Positions 1 through 9,252 of a stretch of 54,278 bases of DNA are shown piece after piece. Within the stretch, counting starts at the first letter, position 1, and every line of letters starts with the position of its first letter. The notes under the pieces are model-generated. The model did no database searches and was not told the origin of the DNA. It saw nothing but the letters and a program-made list of their open reading frames with translations. The DNA lies in the NCBI GenBank assembly GCA_947169155.1, contig CAMVON010000006.1, positions 64,987 to 119,264 of the forward strand, written 5' to 3'. Made by a program: the position numbers and the translations under genes. This DNA is from an uncultured Clostridiaceae bacterium. GTDB taxonomy: Bacteria; Bacillota; Clostridia; TANB77; CAG-465.

Positions 1-54
1 TCTCAAGAAGATATTAAAGCTTTTGATGAATTCTTAGATTTAGCTTGGAGGTGA
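1..54 (+). CDS. C-terminal end of an upstream gene (partial)
   Basis: Only the last 17 codons are in the window, ending AFDEFLDLAWR and TGA at 52-54. The stop lies four bases before the GTG start of the next gene, and that gene's ribosome binding site (GGAGGTG, 47-53) lies inside these last codons, so the two are probably co-translated. In Tad and type IV filament loci the gene before the platform protein is often the assembly ATPase. That idea rests on position only; nothing in 17 residues shows it. Confidence 0.6.
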   Translation, partial: SQEDIKAFDEFLDLAWR

Positions 55-58
55 TAAA

Positions 59-2113
59 GTGACAAATATAGCAATTGTTTTAGTTGTTATTTCTTTAGTA
101 GGCCTTGCAAGCTTAGGAATATACTATGTTATATTAAAAAGAAAATATAGTAGTAGTACATTATTACAACAAAAAGATTCGTTAGTTGTTAAAAACAAGG
201 TTAATTTTAAAGATACTTTTGATAAACTATATCAAGTTCTTTATATGACTTATGTTAAAATGCCTTTAGTAAAATATTTTGCTAAAAAGGTAAGATTAAA
301 ATATGAGATGACTAATGACTATTCTGAGTATGAACTTAGAAGAAATACTGGAAGACTAATGACTATAACAATGATTGTTGTATTCGTTGCTTTAGCAGTA
401 TTTGTAAATGTTGTAAATGACTTGTATATGACTTTAATTATCCTTATAGGATTAATTATTGTTGTAGAAAAGGTTGTAGATATTACAATTACATCTGTAT
501 CAAATAAGATATTAAGACAAATGCCTGAAGCATTTACTATTTTAAGACATGCTTTCCATGAACATGGAATGGTAGATGAGGCAATTAGTGATGTAATTGA
601 TGAAATGAGCGAAAAAGAAATAGCTCCACAACTAAAACGTATCAGAGAAGCTATAATCTCAGATACTCCTGAGGTTGAGCTTGAAAGATATTATGATACA
701 GCACCTAATAGATTTTTAAAACTATTTGCTGGTATTTCATATTTAACATATGAGCTTGGTGATAGAAAAATTGAAGATACATCAATTTATCTTAAAAACT
801 TGAATAATATCTTAAATGAAATTTATCTTGAAATTTTAAAACAAGATAAGCTTAAAAATACATTTAGAAGTTTAACAATAATTGCTGTTGCACCATTAAT
901 ATTTGTAAAACCGATTGAATCATGGGCACTTGGAAACTTTGCTGCTTTATCTAATTTCTACAACAGTTCAATTGGATTTATAATGCAATCTCTAATTATA
1001 GTATCAATATTTATGTCTTACATCCTTTTAAGAGTGCTAAGAGAAGATGGAGAAGAAATTAAATTTGATAGAGTTTCTAAAGTTAAATGGCAAGAAAAAT
1101 TATATAGTATTAATTTTATAAGAATGATAGTTGATGCATTTAAAACAAAACAAAATACTACTAAGTACAAAAAAGAGACAAATCTTATTAAAGATACAAA
1201 CTCTTATTTGACAATAGAGTGGTTATATGTTAATAAATTGACATATGCATTTGCAGCTTTTATTTTAGTATTATTACTTGTTTTAAATATCAATATAATA
1301 ACTAAAAATGCTGCATATACAAGATTAAGTAATGAATTCTTATCTCTTGGAAAACTAAGTGATGAAGATCAAGCTGCTGCTCAAGAAGTTGCAGATTTTG
1401 ATGCTCAGTATATAAATGCATATAAAAATAAAAATGTATCAAGAGAAGAACTGGTAGAAAGTCTTACAGATAAAGCAACAGGTACAGTAGACACCGAAGC
1501 TGTTGATAGAATTTATGATAAGATTACTACAATAAACGGTTCATATGTTAAATGGTGGCATATTATAGTTGCATTAGTAATTGCTTATGGAGCTTATCAT
1601 ATTCCAAATATTATTCTTGCAATTAGAAATAATGTAAGAAAGATGGATAAAGATAATGAAATAATGCAATTCCAGTCAATTATACTTATGCTAATGCACA
1701 TTGACAGAGTAGATGTACAAACAATACTTGAGTGGTTATGTAGATTCTCATATGCATTTAGAGAACCTATAGCTACTTGCTTGAATAACTATGAAGCTGG
1801 TGCTGAACAAGCTCTAGAGGAGCTAAAAGATAATGTACCAAATAAAGATTTCCAAAGAATTATTGATCAGCTTCAATCAGCTGTTACAAGAATTCCTGTT
1901 AAAGCTGCATTTGATGAGCTTGAAACAGAAAGATCTTTCTTCTATGAAAAGAGAAAAGATGCAAACGAAAACTTAATTAAAAGAAAAGCTTCAATTGGTC
2001 AAGTTCTAGCTTTCACACCAATGGTATTATTAATTGGTGGATATCTAGTAGCTCCACTTCTAATTGTAAGTATGTTACAAATGGTTAATTACTTTAGCCA
2101 AATGAGTTTTTAG
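59..2113 (+). CDS. Tad/type II secretion F-like membrane platform protein
   Basis: A 684-residue polytopic membrane protein, starting at GTG behind GGAGGTG. Hydrophobic segments lie near residues 4-25, 100-137 (two helices), 270-288, 305-325, 394-415, 499-522 and 644-676. Two cytosolic helical blocks each precede a pair of membrane helices: about 150-260, with MPEAFTILRHAFHEHG, and about 530-640, with FQSIILMLMHIDRVD. That is the layout of two type II secretion F (TadB/TadC) modules joined in one chain. Such proteins form the inner-membrane platform on which pilins are assembled. The genes that follow encode small pilin-like proteins, which supports this. Homology is judged from layout and motif feel, not from a search. 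It could instead be a diverged secretion-system membrane protein of unknown type. Confidence 0.6.
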   Translation: MTNIAIVLVVISLVGLASLGIYYVILKRKYSSSTLLQQKDSLVVKNKVNFKDTFDKLYQVLYMTYVKMPLVKYFAKKVRLKYEMTNDYSEYELRRNTGRLMTITMIVVFVALAVFVNVVNDLYMTLIILIGLIIVVEKVVDITITSVSNKILRQMPEAFTILRHAFHEHGMVDEAISDVIDEMSEKEIAPQLKRIREAIISDTPEVELERYYDTAPNRFLKLFAGISYLTYELGDRKIEDTSIYLKNLNNILNEIYLEILKQDKLKNTFRSLTIIAVAPLIFVKPIESWALGNFAALSNFYNSSIGFIMQSLIIVSIFMSYILLRVLREDGEEIKFDRVSKVKWQEKLYSINFIRMIVDAFKTKQNTTKYKKETNLIKDTNSYLTIEWLYVNKLTYAFAAFILVLLLVLNINIITKNAAYTRLSNEFLSLGKLSDEDQAAAQEVADFDAQYINAYKNKNVSREELVESLTDKATGTVDTEAVDRIYDKITTINGSYVKWWHIIVALVIAYGAYHIPNIILAIRNNVRKMDKDNEIMQFQSIILMLMHIDRVDVQTILEWLCRFSYAFREPIATCLNNYEAGAEQALEELKDNVPNKDFQRIIDQLQSAVTRIPVKAAFDELETERSFFYEKRKDANENLIKRKASIGQVLAFTPMVLLIGGYLVAPLLIVSMLQMVNYFSQMSF

Positions 2114-2164
2114 TTTAAATCATCTAAAAGATGTTTTAATAAATTGTGTAAAGGAGGAATAAAA

Positions 2165-2641
2165 ATGGATAATGCACAAAAAGCAATAATGATAGGTGTT
2201 GGACTTTTCATTACATTATTAATTATTGCTGCAGTAATGGCACTTGTTAATTTAGCAACAGGGTTAATCGGTGAAGGAACAAATAAGGTTATTAGTCTAA
2301 ATGATGCATTAGTTAATTCATTATATAGAGATTATGATGATGTTGACGTTAAAGGTGCTCAAGTTATAGCTGCTGCTGATCAATACTACAAAGATATGAT
2401 CATTGAAGTACAAGCTACTTCTGGCGGAAATATCTTAGAATTAGGAGTTGCTAAAGGAAACGGAACTAACACAATAGATAAACCTATTCAATTTGCTGGA
2501 GATGAATCAGCAACTAAAGTTAGTTCTTTAAGATCATCAAGTTCTGAAAACTATGTACCAAACTCAGCTACATATCATGCAGAACTTATCAAAACTTCAT
2601 CTGGAGATGCAGTTTTAGGAATACTATTTAAAAGAAAATAA
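2165..2641 (+). CDS. pilin-like small membrane protein, probable major subunit
   Basis: A 158-residue protein starting at ATG 2165, placed by the AAGGAGG at 2151-2157; an in-frame ATG at 2144 lies upstream of that site and is rejected. Seven mostly polar residues (MDNAQKA) are followed by a 25-30 residue hydrophobic helix and then a polar domain rich in Ser, Thr and Gly. This is the shape of a type IV filament subunit, though I see no clear prepilin peptidase site such as G before F/M-x-x-x-E. It comes first after the platform gene and is followed by a perfect hairpin that could protect its mRNA, so it may be the most abundant subunit. It shares the GVGxFxTLxxxxxxI helix pattern with the product of 4822-5226. 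The function is inferred. Confidence 0.55.
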   Translation: MDNAQKAIMIGVGLFITLLIIAAVMALVNLATGLIGEGTNKVISLNDALVNSLYRDYDDVDVKGAQVIAAADQYYKDMIIEVQATSGGNILELGVAKGNGTNTIDKPIQFAGDESATKVSSLRSSSSENYVPNSATYHAELIKTSSGDAVLGILFKRK

Positions 2642-2662
2642 TTAATTTTATATTGGAATAAT

Positions 2663-2699
2663 TTCAAGGTATATAATTCAAAAGATTATATACCTTGAA
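2663..2699 (+). repeat. perfect 15-bp intercistronic hairpin
   Basis: TTCAAGGTATATAAT (2663-2677), a 7-base loop and ATTATATACCTTGAA (2685-2699) pair without mismatch. No T-run follows directly, so it is not a standard terminator. It lies between the first pilin-like gene and the rest of the operon. Such hairpins usually mark mRNA processing or 3'-end protection that raises expression of the gene before them. Confidence 0.7.
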
Positions 2700-2777
2700 C
2701 ATTATATAGGGATATTTTAAAGATATTTTTTTAAAATGTTTTTAAAATGTTTCTAGAAAGAGAGGGGGGTAGATGCA

Positions 2778-3245
2778 ATGGAAGAAGATAATCTTTATAC
2801 TGCTATAATAATTGGTGTATCAGTATTTATTGGTATACTAACAGTTTCTGCAATTATTATTTTCTTTAATTCAAGTTTAGACTTGGTTAGAAATGTTGGT
2901 GGCGGATATGACTATAGTAGAGTTTATCGTGGAGACATTGAATCTACACTTCTTATGAGTAATACTGGAAATTATATTAAGGGCTCAAGTGTTAGAAATT
3001 TAATTAATTATTATGTACAAAATGTAAATGTTGAAATGATATTAACTAATATTAAGTATATAGATTCATCTGGAAATATTCAAAGCTATCCAGATATAAC
3101 TATTCATTCTAAGGATAATAATTTAAGAAAATATAACTTCGATAGAGCATCTAGATATCTTATGGATAATCAAGACTTTGTTATAAGTGTTGATGAATTA
3201 GATAGCGATGTTGGTTCGATGATAATAACAATAAGGGGAGTATAA
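2778..3245 (+). CDS. pilin-like minor subunit (cassette 1)
   Basis: A 155-residue protein with a short acidic head (MEEDNLY), one hydrophobic helix at about residues 9-30 and a polar extracytoplasmic domain. The start is ATG 2778 behind GAGGGGGG. It matches the product of 5269-5733 in length and layout, and each is followed one base later by a larger anchored protein of a shared family. This is therefore the first gene of a duplicated two-gene cassette. Minor subunits of this kind usually prime filament assembly or sit at the tip; for this protein that is inference. No catalytic motif is visible. Confidence 0.5.
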   Translation: MEEDNLYTAIIIGVSVFIGILTVSAIIIFFNSSLDLVRNVGGGYDYSRVYRGDIESTLLMSNTGNYIKGSSVRNLINYYVQNVNVEMILTNIKYIDSSGNIQSYPDITIHSKDNNLRKYNFDRASRYLMDNQDFVISVDELDSDVGSMIITIRGV

Positions 3246-3246
3246 T

Positions 3247-4806
3247 ATGGATGGGGTTTTACAAAAAGTAGTAGCAATACTAATATCTGTCATCATCTTT
3301 TTTATATTACCTGTATATATTGCTTATGAAAAAGAGGATGACATTTCTTATGCATTAGCACTAAAAATTACTACAGATTTTGTGGATAGTGTTGAAGCAA
3401 AAGGATATATTTCAAATGAAATGTATAATGATTTTGTAGCAAAGCTTTCTACTACTAAAAATAGTTATGATATTTATATGGAACATACTGCTAAGGTATA
3501 TAATCCTGTTATATATTCTTATACAGATGATTTAAAGACAATTCGTGCTAAATTTGATTATAATTTGTATAAGTCTCAATATGAATCTGGAACTGTCACT
3601 GTAGATTCTGGTTCACTTGCAGGAACATATAATAATTTAGTTTTAGCTTATGATTTAGCAGAAAAGAAATATACTGAAGAACAAATCTTAGATGTGATTA
3701 GTTCTAAGGATAGAACACTTTCTGTTAATACATCACTTGATAGTTATAAACTAATAGATTATAGAAATTTACCAGCTTTAAATAGTATATATATGCCAAA
3801 TAGTGTTACACAAGTATATACAATGAATAAAGGTGATGAATTTAATATTATTGTAAAGAATAAAAATACTACAGCTGCGTCATTAATATTTAATTTAGTT
3901 ACTTTTGGTGCTGCTAGAACAAATAATACAAAAATATATGTAAATTATGGTGGAACAATTAAAGCTGAAACATATAGAGATAAGACAATTATTGAAGATA
4001 GTACAAACTATAATCCTGAAGATGCACCTCCAGATAGTGGAAGTAATACATTAATTAATTCTTATATAACTACTGGAATGGTAATGCTTCTTAATGGAGA
4101 ATACAATAATGGAGCAACACATTCAAATTCAACAAATGTGTGGACAGATATTAGTGGTAATGGAAACAATGCTACACTTTCTGGATTTGACTTTAATGAT
4201 GAATCCGGATGGATTTATAATGGTTTACATTTTACAGGAAAAGAATATGTAGCTCTTAATGATTTTGATAGTGATGAATTTACTATTGAGGTTGTATGTA
4301 AATTTGATAGTGTTACAGATGTAGATAGTACTACTCAATCTGTATTAAGTTCAATTAATGATGGTGGAGCAGGACTTGTATTTAATACTTTAACTAATGA
4401 ATCAATACTAAAAAGGGGTAAAGCTTCTTTTGATGTTTATACAACTGAAGGTTTATCTGATGTTACAATTAGTGATTCAATTATTCAAGCAAATAAAGTA
4501 TATTCAATTTCTGGTTCTCTAGGAAAAATGGAACTACAACTAGGAGCAGATAATTTTGCTTATGAAACATCTGCACAATTATTAGGAATAAATGGTAAAT
4601 ATGAAGGTATACCATATAACAATAATATTCAAAAGCCAGCAACTGGTACAACATTTGTACTTGGTGGAAATCCACTAGCAGGTGCTGGAGCAGAAACTAC
4701 ATTTAAAGGAACAATTTATTGTGTAAGAGTATATAATAGAGCTCTTACAGAAGAAGAACTAAAAGAAAACTTTAAAGTAGATCAGCAAAGATATGGAATA
4801 AAATAG
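3247..4806 (+). CDS. membrane-anchored filament-associated protein with a LamG lectin-like domain
   Basis: A 519-residue protein whose start lies one base after the previous stop. An N-terminal helix (about 8-26) is followed by a domain shared with the product of 5735-6727: EKEDDISYALALK and DFVDSVEAKGYIS here match ERQDDISYNVALK and TFVDEVTNNGYID there. A second shared patch is KNKNTTAAS / KNTNTTMAS, near residue 205. From about residue 275 to the end lies a concanavalin A-like LamG_3 domain, with VWTDISGNGNNATLSGF near its start and VRVYNRALTEEELKENF at its end. LamG domains bind glycans or matrix proteins, so this is a likely adhesin carried on a pilin-like stalk. The paralogue lacks LamG, so the domain was gained or lost after duplication. 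Confidence 0.6.
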   Translation: MDGVLQKVVAILISVIIFFILPVYIAYEKEDDISYALALKITTDFVDSVEAKGYISNEMYNDFVAKLSTTKNSYDIYMEHTAKVYNPVIYSYTDDLKTIRAKFDYNLYKSQYESGTVTVDSGSLAGTYNNLVLAYDLAEKKYTEEQILDVISSKDRTLSVNTSLDSYKLIDYRNLPALNSIYMPNSVTQVYTMNKGDEFNIIVKNKNTTAASLIFNLVTFGAARTNNTKIYVNYGGTIKAETYRDKTIIEDSTNYNPEDAPPDSGSNTLINSYITTGMVMLLNGEYNNGATHSNSTNVWTDISGNGNNATLSGFDFNDESGWIYNGLHFTGKEYVALNDFDSDEFTIEVVCKFDSVTDVDSTTQSVLSSINDGGAGLVFNTLTNESILKRGKASFDVYTTEGLSDVTISDSIIQANKVYSISGSLGKMELQLGADNFAYETSAQLLGINGKYEGIPYNNNIQKPATGTTFVLGGNPLAGAGAETTFKGTIYCVRVYNRALTEEELKENFKVDQQRYGIK

Positions 4807-4821
4807 AAAGGAGGAGTAGAT

Positions 4822-5226
4822 GTGGGAGATAATGTTAATAGAGCTTTAACACTTGGTGTTGGAATTTTTGTTACATTAATTCTTGTATCAGGAATAATAA
4901 CTATATTTACTCAGATGAGAGACATATACGGAAATGTTAATAAATCTAACACATCACTACTATCTTCTTTTGATGAGTTTTCACAATATAACTATACAGA
5001 AAAAACAGGTCTTGATGTTATAAATTGTGCAAACAAGTATTATAATAAAGATTTAGTTGTTGTTATATATAAGGGGCAAATAGTTAATACAGATTCTGGT
5101 CTTTCATATATAAATCAAGAAAGAGATTCAGGTGCTCTTGCATATGATGAGTTATATTTAGCTACTGTTGAAGAGATAGAGTATAATGGAGTACCTAAGA
5201 CAACAATTACATTTACTAAAAAATAA
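4822..5226 (+). CDS. pilin-like small membrane protein
   Basis: A 134-residue protein starting at GTG 4822 behind AAAGGAGGAG. The head MGDNVNRALTLG is followed by a hydrophobic helix (about 11-32) with the pattern GVGIFVTLILVSGII, close to GVGLFITLLIIAAV in the product of 2165-2641, so the two are probably paralogues. A polar domain of about 100 residues follows. It sits between the two duplicated cassettes. A role as another filament subunit is inferred from shape and position; no function is seen directly. Confidence 0.5.
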   Translation: MGDNVNRALTLGVGIFVTLILVSGIITIFTQMRDIYGNVNKSNTSLLSSFDEFSQYNYTEKTGLDVINCANKYYNKDLVVVIYKGQIVNTDSGLSYINQERDSGALAYDELYLATVEEIEYNGVPKTTITFTKK

Positions 5227-5268
5227 ATAAAACAAATTTAAATGAATAATTAATTAGGAGGTGAGAAT

Positions 5269-5733
5269 ATGGAGAGTGTAAATGATGCTTTATACATTGG
5301 TATATATACATTTATTTTTGTTATAGCTTTGTCTTTAACAATTTTCCTATTTTCATCTTTAATGTCTTATACGGACCATGTATATGAATATATGCATGAT
5401 TTGTCTAATGATGGTGTTAATGTGTCACTACAAGCAGATAGACACTTAATACTATCTAGTCAAGAAGTTGTGTCATATTATTATAACTACATAAAAAAAG
5501 ATAGATTATCTGAAAATATAGTGGATAATTCAGTTGTTTTGAGTATTAATCTTAATACAAAAAATGAATCTCCAATATATTTAGAGAGAACAGATTTATC
5601 ATATAAAGATTTGATGCAAAAGCTTGGAAATAATACACAATATATATTAACTGTAGGTAGAAATTCAACTGAAGATGTTACATACTTAAATATAATTAAA
5701 GCTACAGACGAAGAACTACAGGAGGAATGGTAA
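5269..5733 (+). CDS. pilin-like minor subunit (cassette 2)
   Basis: A 154-residue protein starting at ATG 5269 behind AGGAGGTGA. It has a short acidic head (MESVNDA), a hydrophobic helix at about 10-32 and an extracytoplasmic domain of some 120 residues. Length, layout and the tight spacing to the next gene (one base) mirror the pair at 2778-4806. It is the first member of the second copy of that cassette. Sequence identity with the first copy is low outside the helix, so the duplication is old or the two are under diversifying selection. Confidence 0.5.
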   Translation: MESVNDALYIGIYTFIFVIALSLTIFLFSSLMSYTDHVYEYMHDLSNDGVNVSLQADRHLILSSQEVVSYYYNYIKKDRLSENIVDNSVVLSINLNTKNESPIYLERTDLSYKDLMQKLGNNTQYILTVGRNSTEDVTYLNIIKATDEELQEEW

Positions 5734-5734
5734 T

Positions 5735-6727
5735 ATGAAAGATACACTTAGTATGATTGTTGCAACCATATTCTTAGTTATACTATTACTATTACTTCCT
5801 TTGTATAACTATTTTGAAAGACAGGATGATATTTCATATAATGTTGCTCTTAAAGCTGTTACTACATTTGTTGATGAAGTGACAAATAATGGTTATATTG
5901 ATCAAACATCTTATGATAATTTTATAAATAGACTTGGACAAACTGCTAATTCATATGATGTTCAGGTTGAAGTCCAAAAGCGATTATTAACTAATGATCC
6001 AAATGGAAATGGAGAAACATATATCGAGCAATATCAATCATATTTTAATAAAGATATATTTAATGAGGAAACAGGAAGAACAAGTAATATTATAGATAAA
6101 GATAATAGCTTAAAAAACGATGTGTTTTTCTTAGATGAAGGAGATAAAGTATATGTTAATGTGAAAAACACAAATACAACAATGGCTTCTTCAATTCTTA
6201 GTATAATATCTCCAGGTGCTACTAAACAAAAAGTTAATATTAGCTATGGAGCAATAGTTAAAAATAATACATGGAAAAACGCGGAAGTTGCTCAACTTTT
6301 CCAAAGCGATATCTTAGTAAAAGTTGAACTTCAAAACCCAGCAGAACCAAATGTTAATGGAAATCCAGAATACAATTTTAGTGTTGCATCAAATAGAATT
6401 TTTAAATTTAAAGTTAAGATACTAAATGATGATGATACAGATATTGCTAGTAAAATAACAGATAACATACGTTTAGTTGGAGAACTTCCAAACTGTTATA
6501 TTTCACCATCATCAATTACTACTGGTAGTGATGAAGGTGAATATATAGTAGAGTTTGTTCTAGATGAAACAAAATCTAATACATATTTTTCAAATTATGA
6601 ATACAATACATTTAGATGTTTCTTACCAGCAAATATTATACAAGGTAAGTTTTCTAAAAATTCTAGTGCAAATTCTCAAAATTTAGATATAAAAATAAAT
6701 TCTTCAGTTACAATACCTGAGTTATAA
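5735..6727 (+). CDS. membrane-anchored filament-associated protein (LamG-less paralogue)
   Basis: A 330-residue protein. The N-terminal helix (about 6-25) and the following ERQDDISYNVALK...NNGYIDQTSYDNF region are clearly homologous to the start of the 519-residue protein at 3247-4806. The GDKVYVNVKNTNTTMASS patch is shared as well. In place of LamG the C-terminal 130 residues look beta-rich, probably an immunoglobulin-like fold (FKFKVKILNDDDTD...EYIVEFVLDE). It is likely exposed on the cell surface as a tip or accessory subunit. The function is inferred from the cassette structure. Confidence 0.5.
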   Translation: MKDTLSMIVATIFLVILLLLLPLYNYFERQDDISYNVALKAVTTFVDEVTNNGYIDQTSYDNFINRLGQTANSYDVQVEVQKRLLTNDPNGNGETYIEQYQSYFNKDIFNEETGRTSNIIDKDNSLKNDVFFLDEGDKVYVNVKNTNTTMASSILSIISPGATKQKVNISYGAIVKNNTWKNAEVAQLFQSDILVKVELQNPAEPNVNGNPEYNFSVASNRIFKFKVKILNDDDTDIASKITDNIRLVGELPNCYISPSSITTGSDEGEYIVEFVLDETKSNTYFSNYEYNTFRCFLPANIIQGKFSKNSSANSQNLDIKINSSVTIPEL

Positions 6728-6741
6728 AAGGAGGTGAAAAG

Positions 6742-7920
6742 GTGAAAAGTACAGATTTTGCTTTAGTGTTCATAGCAATAATACTTCCATATATGATAGT
6801 ACTATATATAAATATAACCTTTACTATCAAAGCAGAAGAAATGGAAATGTACTATGAGAAAGTTATTAGCTCAGCTTTAGATGATGCAGCTTACCAGATG
6901 AAGCAAGTTGAAAGCCAAGATAAAAAAATAGATTATGGATATTCAGATTCTATGAACAAAAAAATTAATGTTAATGCTAAAGTTGGTGTAGATTCTTTCT
7001 TTGATTCACTTTATACAACTTTTGGCATTAAAGGAAATGAATATGCAGAATCGTATTTAGACCTTTTTGTTCCTGCTGTAGCTGTAATTGAATATGATGG
7101 TGTAAGAGTATCTAAAAACGAGTCAGTTGTTGCACCAGATGGTACAAATGCAGTTGTTAGAGTTCTAAAGCCAAAAAGATATTTTACATATAGTTATTCT
7201 ATTGTAAGGGTTAATGGAAATTACCAAATGGTACCCGGAATTGAAACTTCTAATGCTGTTTCAGTTCATACTGTTGAATTTACAATGGATACTAGTGTAA
7301 CTCATAGAGGATATAATTATATGTTTAATGAAGATATCCCTACACAGACTTTCTATTTAGGAGATGCTTCAAACAATAATGAGCTTATAGCAGGGGTTTT
7401 AGATTCTGATGCTAAAAACACATTGAAATCTAATGTTGTATCTACTCTTTTAGATTTAAGATCTTCAATTATTTCAACTACAGTTGCAAATGAGTTAAGC
7501 TATGCTGTAAATGATAATAATCTTTATGCAAAACAAGCTGGAGTTTCATATAACTTCTCATTCCCAACAACTACAGATGATGAAATGTATGATATGGTAG
7601 ATAATGTTGGAATAGTTGCTTTTGTACAAGGTGTATCTATTGGAAATAGATATTTAAATACAAAAGCATTTGGTGTAAGTTCTCTTGAAGGTGCAACAAG
7701 ATATTATTTTACTGCACCAAGTAAAGATTCACAAATACAAATGAATTTATATCATAAAGATGTAAATTGCCCAGAATATAGATTAAGTAAAATATCAGAT
7801 ATGTCACCAAGATTTGCAACATCTAAACAAGAGGCTGCAACTAGTGTGACAACTGGAACATTTAATGGAGTAAAACAAACTTTTGAAGGATTTTATCCTT
7901 GTCCAATATGTAATCCATAA
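6742..7920 (+). CDS. membrane-anchored surface protein ending in CPICNP
   Basis: A 392-residue protein starting at GTG 6742 behind GGAGGTG (6730-6736). One hydrophobic helix (about 6-28) is followed by a short coiled region (KAEEMEMYYEKVISSALDDAAYQMKQ) like that seen after the helix in TadE/TadF-type pseudopilins, then a large polar domain. The last residues are CPICNP, a CxxC pair at the extreme C-terminus, unusual for an extracytoplasmic protein in a genome region with little cysteine. It may bind metal, form a disulfide or be an attachment point. I do not recognise the family. Confidence 0.45.
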   Translation: MKSTDFALVFIAIILPYMIVLYINITFTIKAEEMEMYYEKVISSALDDAAYQMKQVESQDKKIDYGYSDSMNKKINVNAKVGVDSFFDSLYTTFGIKGNEYAESYLDLFVPAVAVIEYDGVRVSKNESVVAPDGTNAVVRVLKPKRYFTYSYSIVRVNGNYQMVPGIETSNAVSVHTVEFTMDTSVTHRGYNYMFNEDIPTQTFYLGDASNNNELIAGVLDSDAKNTLKSNVVSTLLDLRSSIISTTVANELSYAVNDNNLYAKQAGVSYNFSFPTTTDDEMYDMVDNVGIVAFVQGVSIGNRYLNTKAFGVSSLEGATRYYFTAPSKDSQIQMNLYHKDVNCPEYRLSKISDMSPRFATSKQEAATSVTTGTFNGVKQTFEGFYPCPICNP

Positions 7921-7937
7921 GAAAGGAAGGTGTATTA

Positions 7938-9251
7938 ATGGCTGATGGCTTTGTTCCTTCATATAACAATGAAGAAGAACGTTTAGAAGAAATAGAAAAG
8001 AATAAGAAAAGTTATAGAATGAGAATAATAATATTGTCTATAGTTGCTGTTATAGTTGTAGCCACAGTCATTGTTACTACCTATATCTTAGCAAATAGAA
8101 ACTTTAGTAAATATGAAAAATATGAAGAAAAAATGGATCTTTATGGCTTTTCTCAAGTATATGAAAATGGAAGATGTAACACAAGAGATAAAGTTACAAA
8201 ATCTGAAGCGGTAAAAATGCTTCTTGCATGCTTGTATAATGTTCCTTCAATTGATGGAATTGCTCTTCCAACAGAAGAAACATATCCTAATGCAATTTGG
8301 GTAGAGTATGCTGTAAAGCAAGGATTTGTTACTCATGAAGAAGTGAATGCTTCAAATGCAGATGATAAAGTTAAATATCAAGAAGTGTTGGTTTGGATGT
8401 ATAACATTAAGGCAAAAGCTTTAAATATTGAACCAGATACTGCAGATAACTATACAATTAAAGATATTAATGCATATAATCCAGATCAACAACTTGCTAT
8501 AAAAGATATGCTTAATTCTGGAATTATAACAGTAAATACAAGTAAGATTAAAGGTGGTCAAAAATTATATAAAGGAAAACTAAATGAATTAATAATAAAC
8601 TTTGCTGAAAAATATAATACAATCACTGTAGGAGACGCAAAAATTAATATCAATGAAGAAAAAATACCAACAAATGCTAATAGATATACATATACATTAG
8701 CAAATGTTAATAAAGAAATATATGAACTTCCATTTATTAATGATGGTGGAGAAGGTTTCATTTCACCAGTAGAATATTATCCAAATAATAAGCAATACTT
8801 TACACAAATTAAAACATATGTTGAAGGATATTATGACTATTTACTTAGTGTAGATAGTGCAACAATATCTACTGCACAAATGAAAAGAAAATTAAAAAAA
8901 TATGCATATGAACAGTTTGATGACCAAAAGCTAGAACAATATGTAAATTATGTTAAGGCTAATAATATAAAGCTTACTGGTAAATCTACTGCACAAATGC
9001 CATGTGTGTATTTTGATGGAAAAGATTATAGGGTTAGAGTAAAACTAGATATAAATGTAGAGTCTTCAAATACTAAAGAAAACTTATTATTTGGAGATAG
9101 TAATATGACATATAATGATACTCAGGCTACAATATATATAGATGCAATACTTGCAAAAAACGATACATCTGAAACACTATTTGTTGTTGAAACACCAATT
9201 AGTAAACTAATTGTTAAAAATAGTAGCAGTGTATTGAGTAAGGAGGTATAA
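7938..9251 (+). CDS. membrane-anchored protein with an SLH-like region
   Basis: A 437-residue protein. About 28 polar residues, rich in Glu and Lys, precede one hydrophobic helix (about 29-53), so it is a type II anchored protein facing out. Residues about 75-210 look like S-layer homology modules: TKSEAVKMLLACLYNVP, then YPNAIWVEYAVKQGFV, then VKYQEVLVWMYNIKAKAL, then DINAYNPDQQLAIKDMLNSGII. The rest is a beta-rich domain. SLH modules bind pyruvylated wall polymers, which could tie the filament base to the wall. The stop is one base before the next gene. Assignment of the SLH modules is by pattern only. Confidence 0.5.
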   Translation: MADGFVPSYNNEEERLEEIEKNKKSYRMRIIILSIVAVIVVATVIVTTYILANRNFSKYEKYEEKMDLYGFSQVYENGRCNTRDKVTKSEAVKMLLACLYNVPSIDGIALPTEETYPNAIWVEYAVKQGFVTHEEVNASNADDKVKYQEVLVWMYNIKAKALNIEPDTADNYTIKDINAYNPDQQLAIKDMLNSGIITVNTSKIKGGQKLYKGKLNELIINFAEKYNTITVGDAKININEEKIPTNANRYTYTLANVNKEIYELPFINDGGEGFISPVEYYPNNKQYFTQIKTYVEGYYDYLLSVDSATISTAQMKRKLKKYAYEQFDDQKLEQYVNYVKANNIKLTGKSTAQMPCVYFDGKDYRVRVKLDINVESSNTKENLLFGDSNMTYNDTQATIYIDAILAKNDTSETLFVVETPISKLIVKNSSSVLSKEV

Positions 9252-9252
9252 C

